Assembly: GCA_020430865.1 (NCBI GenBank) | Contig: JAGQIY010000682.1 | Span: forward strand, 1 to 8,799 | Direction of reading: 5' to 3' | DNA length: 8,799 nucleotides | Origin: Myxococcales bacterium | GTDB taxonomy: Bacteria > Myxococcota > Polyangia > Polyangiales > Polyangiaceae | In this document: piece after piece, positions 6,985 to 8,799 of the stretch | Layout: the number at the start of each line of letters is the position of its first letter | Position numbering within the stretch: position 1 is the first letter of the stretch | Position numbers and translations under genes: made by a program | The notes under the pieces: generated by a model | What the model saw: the letters and a program-made list of their open reading frames with translations, nothing else | What the model was told of the DNA's origin: nothing | Databases searched by the model: none

Positions 6985-8526
6985 ATGGGGTCTTTGAAGT
7001 TCAGCCTGTGCGCGCTTGCGCTCGGCATCGGCGCTTGCTCACCCAGCTCGAGCGGCGCGCCCAGCGCGCCCAGTCACGCAGAGCATCCGAGCGCGCCCGT
7101 CGCGGCGCGCAGCGCTGGCAAGGCGTCGGGCCCTGCGCCCAGCTCCGAGCAAGCCGAGGTACCAGCACCGGATCCCTTCGGCGCCGACTACCCTCCGCCG
7201 CTGCCCAGCGCCGGAGAGTTCGGCCGCGTCGCCTCCAGGACCTGGGGCTCCTGGATCCACCCTCGCCCCGACTCCCGCACCCTGCCGCTGGGCGGGATCC
7301 GCGTCGGCGACAGCATCGCGGCGACGGGACCGGCCTTCAGCTCTGGCCTGGGCAAGTGCCAGAAGTACGTACCCGTCGCAGGTGGCTTTGCCTGCGCAGA
7401 CCGACGCAACACCACGGACATGTCCGACCCCTTCGTCCAGGCGAGCCGCTGGACGGAGCCGGCCACCGGCGCCTTCCCCTACGAGTATGCCTTCAGCCTC
7501 GGGGCGCCCATGTTGACGCGCATCCCCACGGATAAAGAGTTCCGCTGGGAGACCGGGCCTCGTGACTACCCCAAGCTCCGCGGCTGGTCCGTGGGTCACG
7601 ACGAGCTGACGGAGAAGGAGCCGATCCAGCCCAACGGGCCGATCCCCGACTTCCTCCAGGACGGCGGCTACGCCCCAAACGCGTGGGGCAGGAAGCCTGG
7701 CCTGCTGTTCAAGAAGGTGCCCTTCGGTTCCATGATCGCCTACACCCGCGCCTTCGAGGCCAACGGTCAGGTCTGGGTGCTCTCGACGAACCTCACCATC
7801 GTGCCGGCCAAGGGCCTGTTGCGCTTCCGGCGCAGCCAGTTCCACGGGCTCGAACTCGATTCCGGAAGACAGCTACCCATCGCCTGGGCGCGCAAGCGAG
7901 CGCGTAGCAAGTATCGTCTCGAGGCCGACGAGCTCATCAAGACCTCCGAGAGCTGGGCGCCGCGCAGCTGGATGCAGCTCACCGGTGCCTCCCGGAAGCA
8001 GGACGGCAGGCGCTACCTCGAGACCAGGGATGGCTTCTACATCGCCGAGGACGAGGCGGCGGTAGCAGAGCGACGCAAGGTCCCCTGGGAGGTACAGCGG
8101 GACTTCTCTCCACAGAACAAGTGGATCCACATCCGGGTGAACCGCGGGACACTGACCTTGTACGAGGGTGAGCGCGCGGTCTTCACGACCCTGATGAGCC
8201 CGGGCAAGGAGGGCGCGACGCCGTACGGGCGCTACTGGATCAAGTCCAAGGAGCAGGTCAGCACCATGACCACTGAGATGGGCGAACCGCGGAAGTTCTG
8301 GATCGCCGACGTGCCCTGGACGCAGTACTTCAAGCGCCCCTACGCCATCCACGCCGCGTACTGGCACGAGGACTTCGGTGAGCGCAAATCCGGCGGCTGC
8401 GTCAACCTCTCACCGATCGACGCCAGGCGTGTATTCGACTGGACGGTGCCCCCGTTCGTCGAGGAGTGGGGCATGGTCCAAGGTCGGGGCATGGGGAAGA
8501 GTACCTTCGTCCTGGTCGAGGGCTGA
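6985..8526 (+). CDS. L,D-transpeptidase (YkuD domain) lipoprotein
   Basis: A 513-residue lipoprotein predicted to remodel peptidoglycan in the periplasm by making 3-3 cross-links or attaching proteins to stem peptides. The ATG at 6985 gives a signal peptide ending in the lipobox I-G-A-C (C18, Ser at +2). The frame is open back to 6919, but the extra residues are hydrophilic. Residues 19-65 are an Ala/Ser/Pro tether. Residues about 70-365 form a large N-terminal region, beginning with an SH3-like-looking segment, that I cannot assign firmly. The YkuD domain occupies about 377-513: it opens WIHIRVNRGTLTLYEGER, continues with SPGKEGATPYGRYWIKSK, then YAIHAAYWHEDFG with H456 and SGGCVNLSPIDA with the nucleophile C472. 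The usual consensus is [S/T]HGC; here Gly470 replaces the His. No close Shine-Dalgarno sequence is seen. It is followed after six bases by another lipoprotein gene, probably co-transcribed. Confidence 0.9.
   Translation: MGSLKFSLCALALGIGACSPSSSGAPSAPSHAEHPSAPVAARSAGKASGPAPSSEQAEVPAPDPFGADYPPPLPSAGEFGRVASRTWGSWIHPRPDSRTLPLGGIRVGDSIAATGPAFSSGLGKCQKYVPVAGGFACADRRNTTDMSDPFVQASRWTEPATGAFPYEYAFSLGAPMLTRIPTDKEFRWETGPRDYPKLRGWSVGHDELTEKEPIQPNGPIPDFLQDGGYAPNAWGRKPGLLFKKVPFGSMIAYTRAFEANGQVWVLSTNLTIVPAKGLLRFRRSQFHGLELDSGRQLPIAWARKRARSKYRLEADELIKTSESWAPRSWMQLTGASRKQDGRRYLETRDGFYIAEDEAAVAERRKVPWEVQRDFSPQNKWIHIRVNRGTLTLYEGERAVFTTLMSPGKEGATPYGRYWIKSKEQVSTMTTEMGEPRKFWIADVPWTQYFKRPYAIHAAYWHEDFGERKSGGCVNLSPIDARRVFDWTVPPFVEEWGMVQGRGMGKSTFVLVEG
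8518..8522 (+). promoter_or_regulatory. Candidate Shine-Dalgarno site of the truncated lipoprotein gene
   Basis: GAGGG lies inside the last codons of the L,D-transpeptidase gene, ten bases before the ATG at 8533. It is a moderate match and supports that start and read-through translation from the same message. Confidence 0.45.
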
Positions 8527-8532
8527 TCGGGG

Positions 8533-8799
8533 ATGCCCCGCCGTCACCAACTCCGAGCTTGCGCACTGCTGGGGTGTCTGCTGTCGAGCGCGGGTTGCGA
8601 CGATCCGCATCCACGGGGATCCGATCCTGCGTCCGGTGCTAGCCCGTCCCCGGTCTCTTCTGGGGGTGAGACGCCTCGTCCGAGCGCCACGCTCGATCTC
8701 GATGCGTCGCCTGAGCCAAGCGCTCGGGGCCCGGTGTTCGCGGCGTCTCCCGCCGGTCTGATGGAGCGAGCACCCAAGGTCCTCGGCGTCGCCCTGGGC
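8533..8799 (+). CDS. Partial lipoprotein gene, 3' end beyond the window
   Basis: An open frame of 89 codons with no stop runs to the last base of the window. The N-terminus is a clear lipoprotein signal: basic MPRRHQLR, a hydrophobic stretch ACALLGCLLSSAG, and C22 as the candidate lipidated cysteine. The -3 position is Ser rather than Leu, a tolerated but weaker lipobox. Asp-Asp follows the cysteine; by the E. coli +2 rule Asp favours inner-membrane retention, although this rule may not hold here. Residues about 25-70 are a Pro/Ser/Ala-rich tether, and the folded domain would begin near VFAASPAGLMERAPK. Only six bases separate it from the L,D-transpeptidase stop, so the two are probably one operon. 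The visible part does not reveal a function. Confidence 0.8.
   Translation, partial: MPRRHQLRACALLGCLLSSAGCDDPHPRGSDPASGASPSPVSSGGETPRPSATLDLDASPEPSARGPVFAASPAGLMERAPKVLGVALG

Overview
The window is GC-rich, densely coded bacterial DNA. Three things point to a large-genome deltaproteobacterial lineage, most likely Myxococcota (Polyangia-like): the base composition, the many lipoprotein signal peptides followed by Ala/Pro/Ser- or Gly-rich tethers, and a 'GGTGG'-type glycine linker. This placement is inference from style; there is no rRNA or marker gene here. I see no tRNA, rRNA, CRISPR array, transposase or integrase.

Layout: (1) 7-2132, plus strand, a two-gene unit: UDP-glucose 6-dehydrogenase followed, with a 1-nt stop/start overlap, by a small methyltransferase-like protein. 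(2) 2203-3123, plus strand, an orphan Gly-rich lipoprotein with a Cys-bearing C-terminal domain. (3) 3124-6820, minus strand, a three-gene run read from 6820 downward: a CapA-type metallophosphatase-like lipoprotein, a SUMF1/FGE-fold lipoprotein that lacks both catalytic cysteines, and a CapK/PaaK-type adenylate-forming enzyme. The first two overlap as ATGA and the third follows after 47 nt. (4) 6821-6984, a divergent intergenic region. (5) 6985-8799, plus strand, an L,D-transpeptidase lipoprotein followed 6 nt later by another lipoprotein gene that runs off the window end.

Taken together this is a cell-envelope neighbourhood. Ugd supplies UDP-glucuronate for polysaccharide. CapA-like and CapK-like proteins recur in capsule and exopolymer loci. 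The L,D-transpeptidase acts on peptidoglycan. Five of the eight genes carry a lipobox. The most interesting part is the minus-strand trio, which joins two surface lipoproteins of the CapA and degenerate-FGE folds to a cytoplasmic adenylating enzyme. It could be a small envelope-modifying module that I do not recognise as a described system. Its joint function is a hypothesis only.
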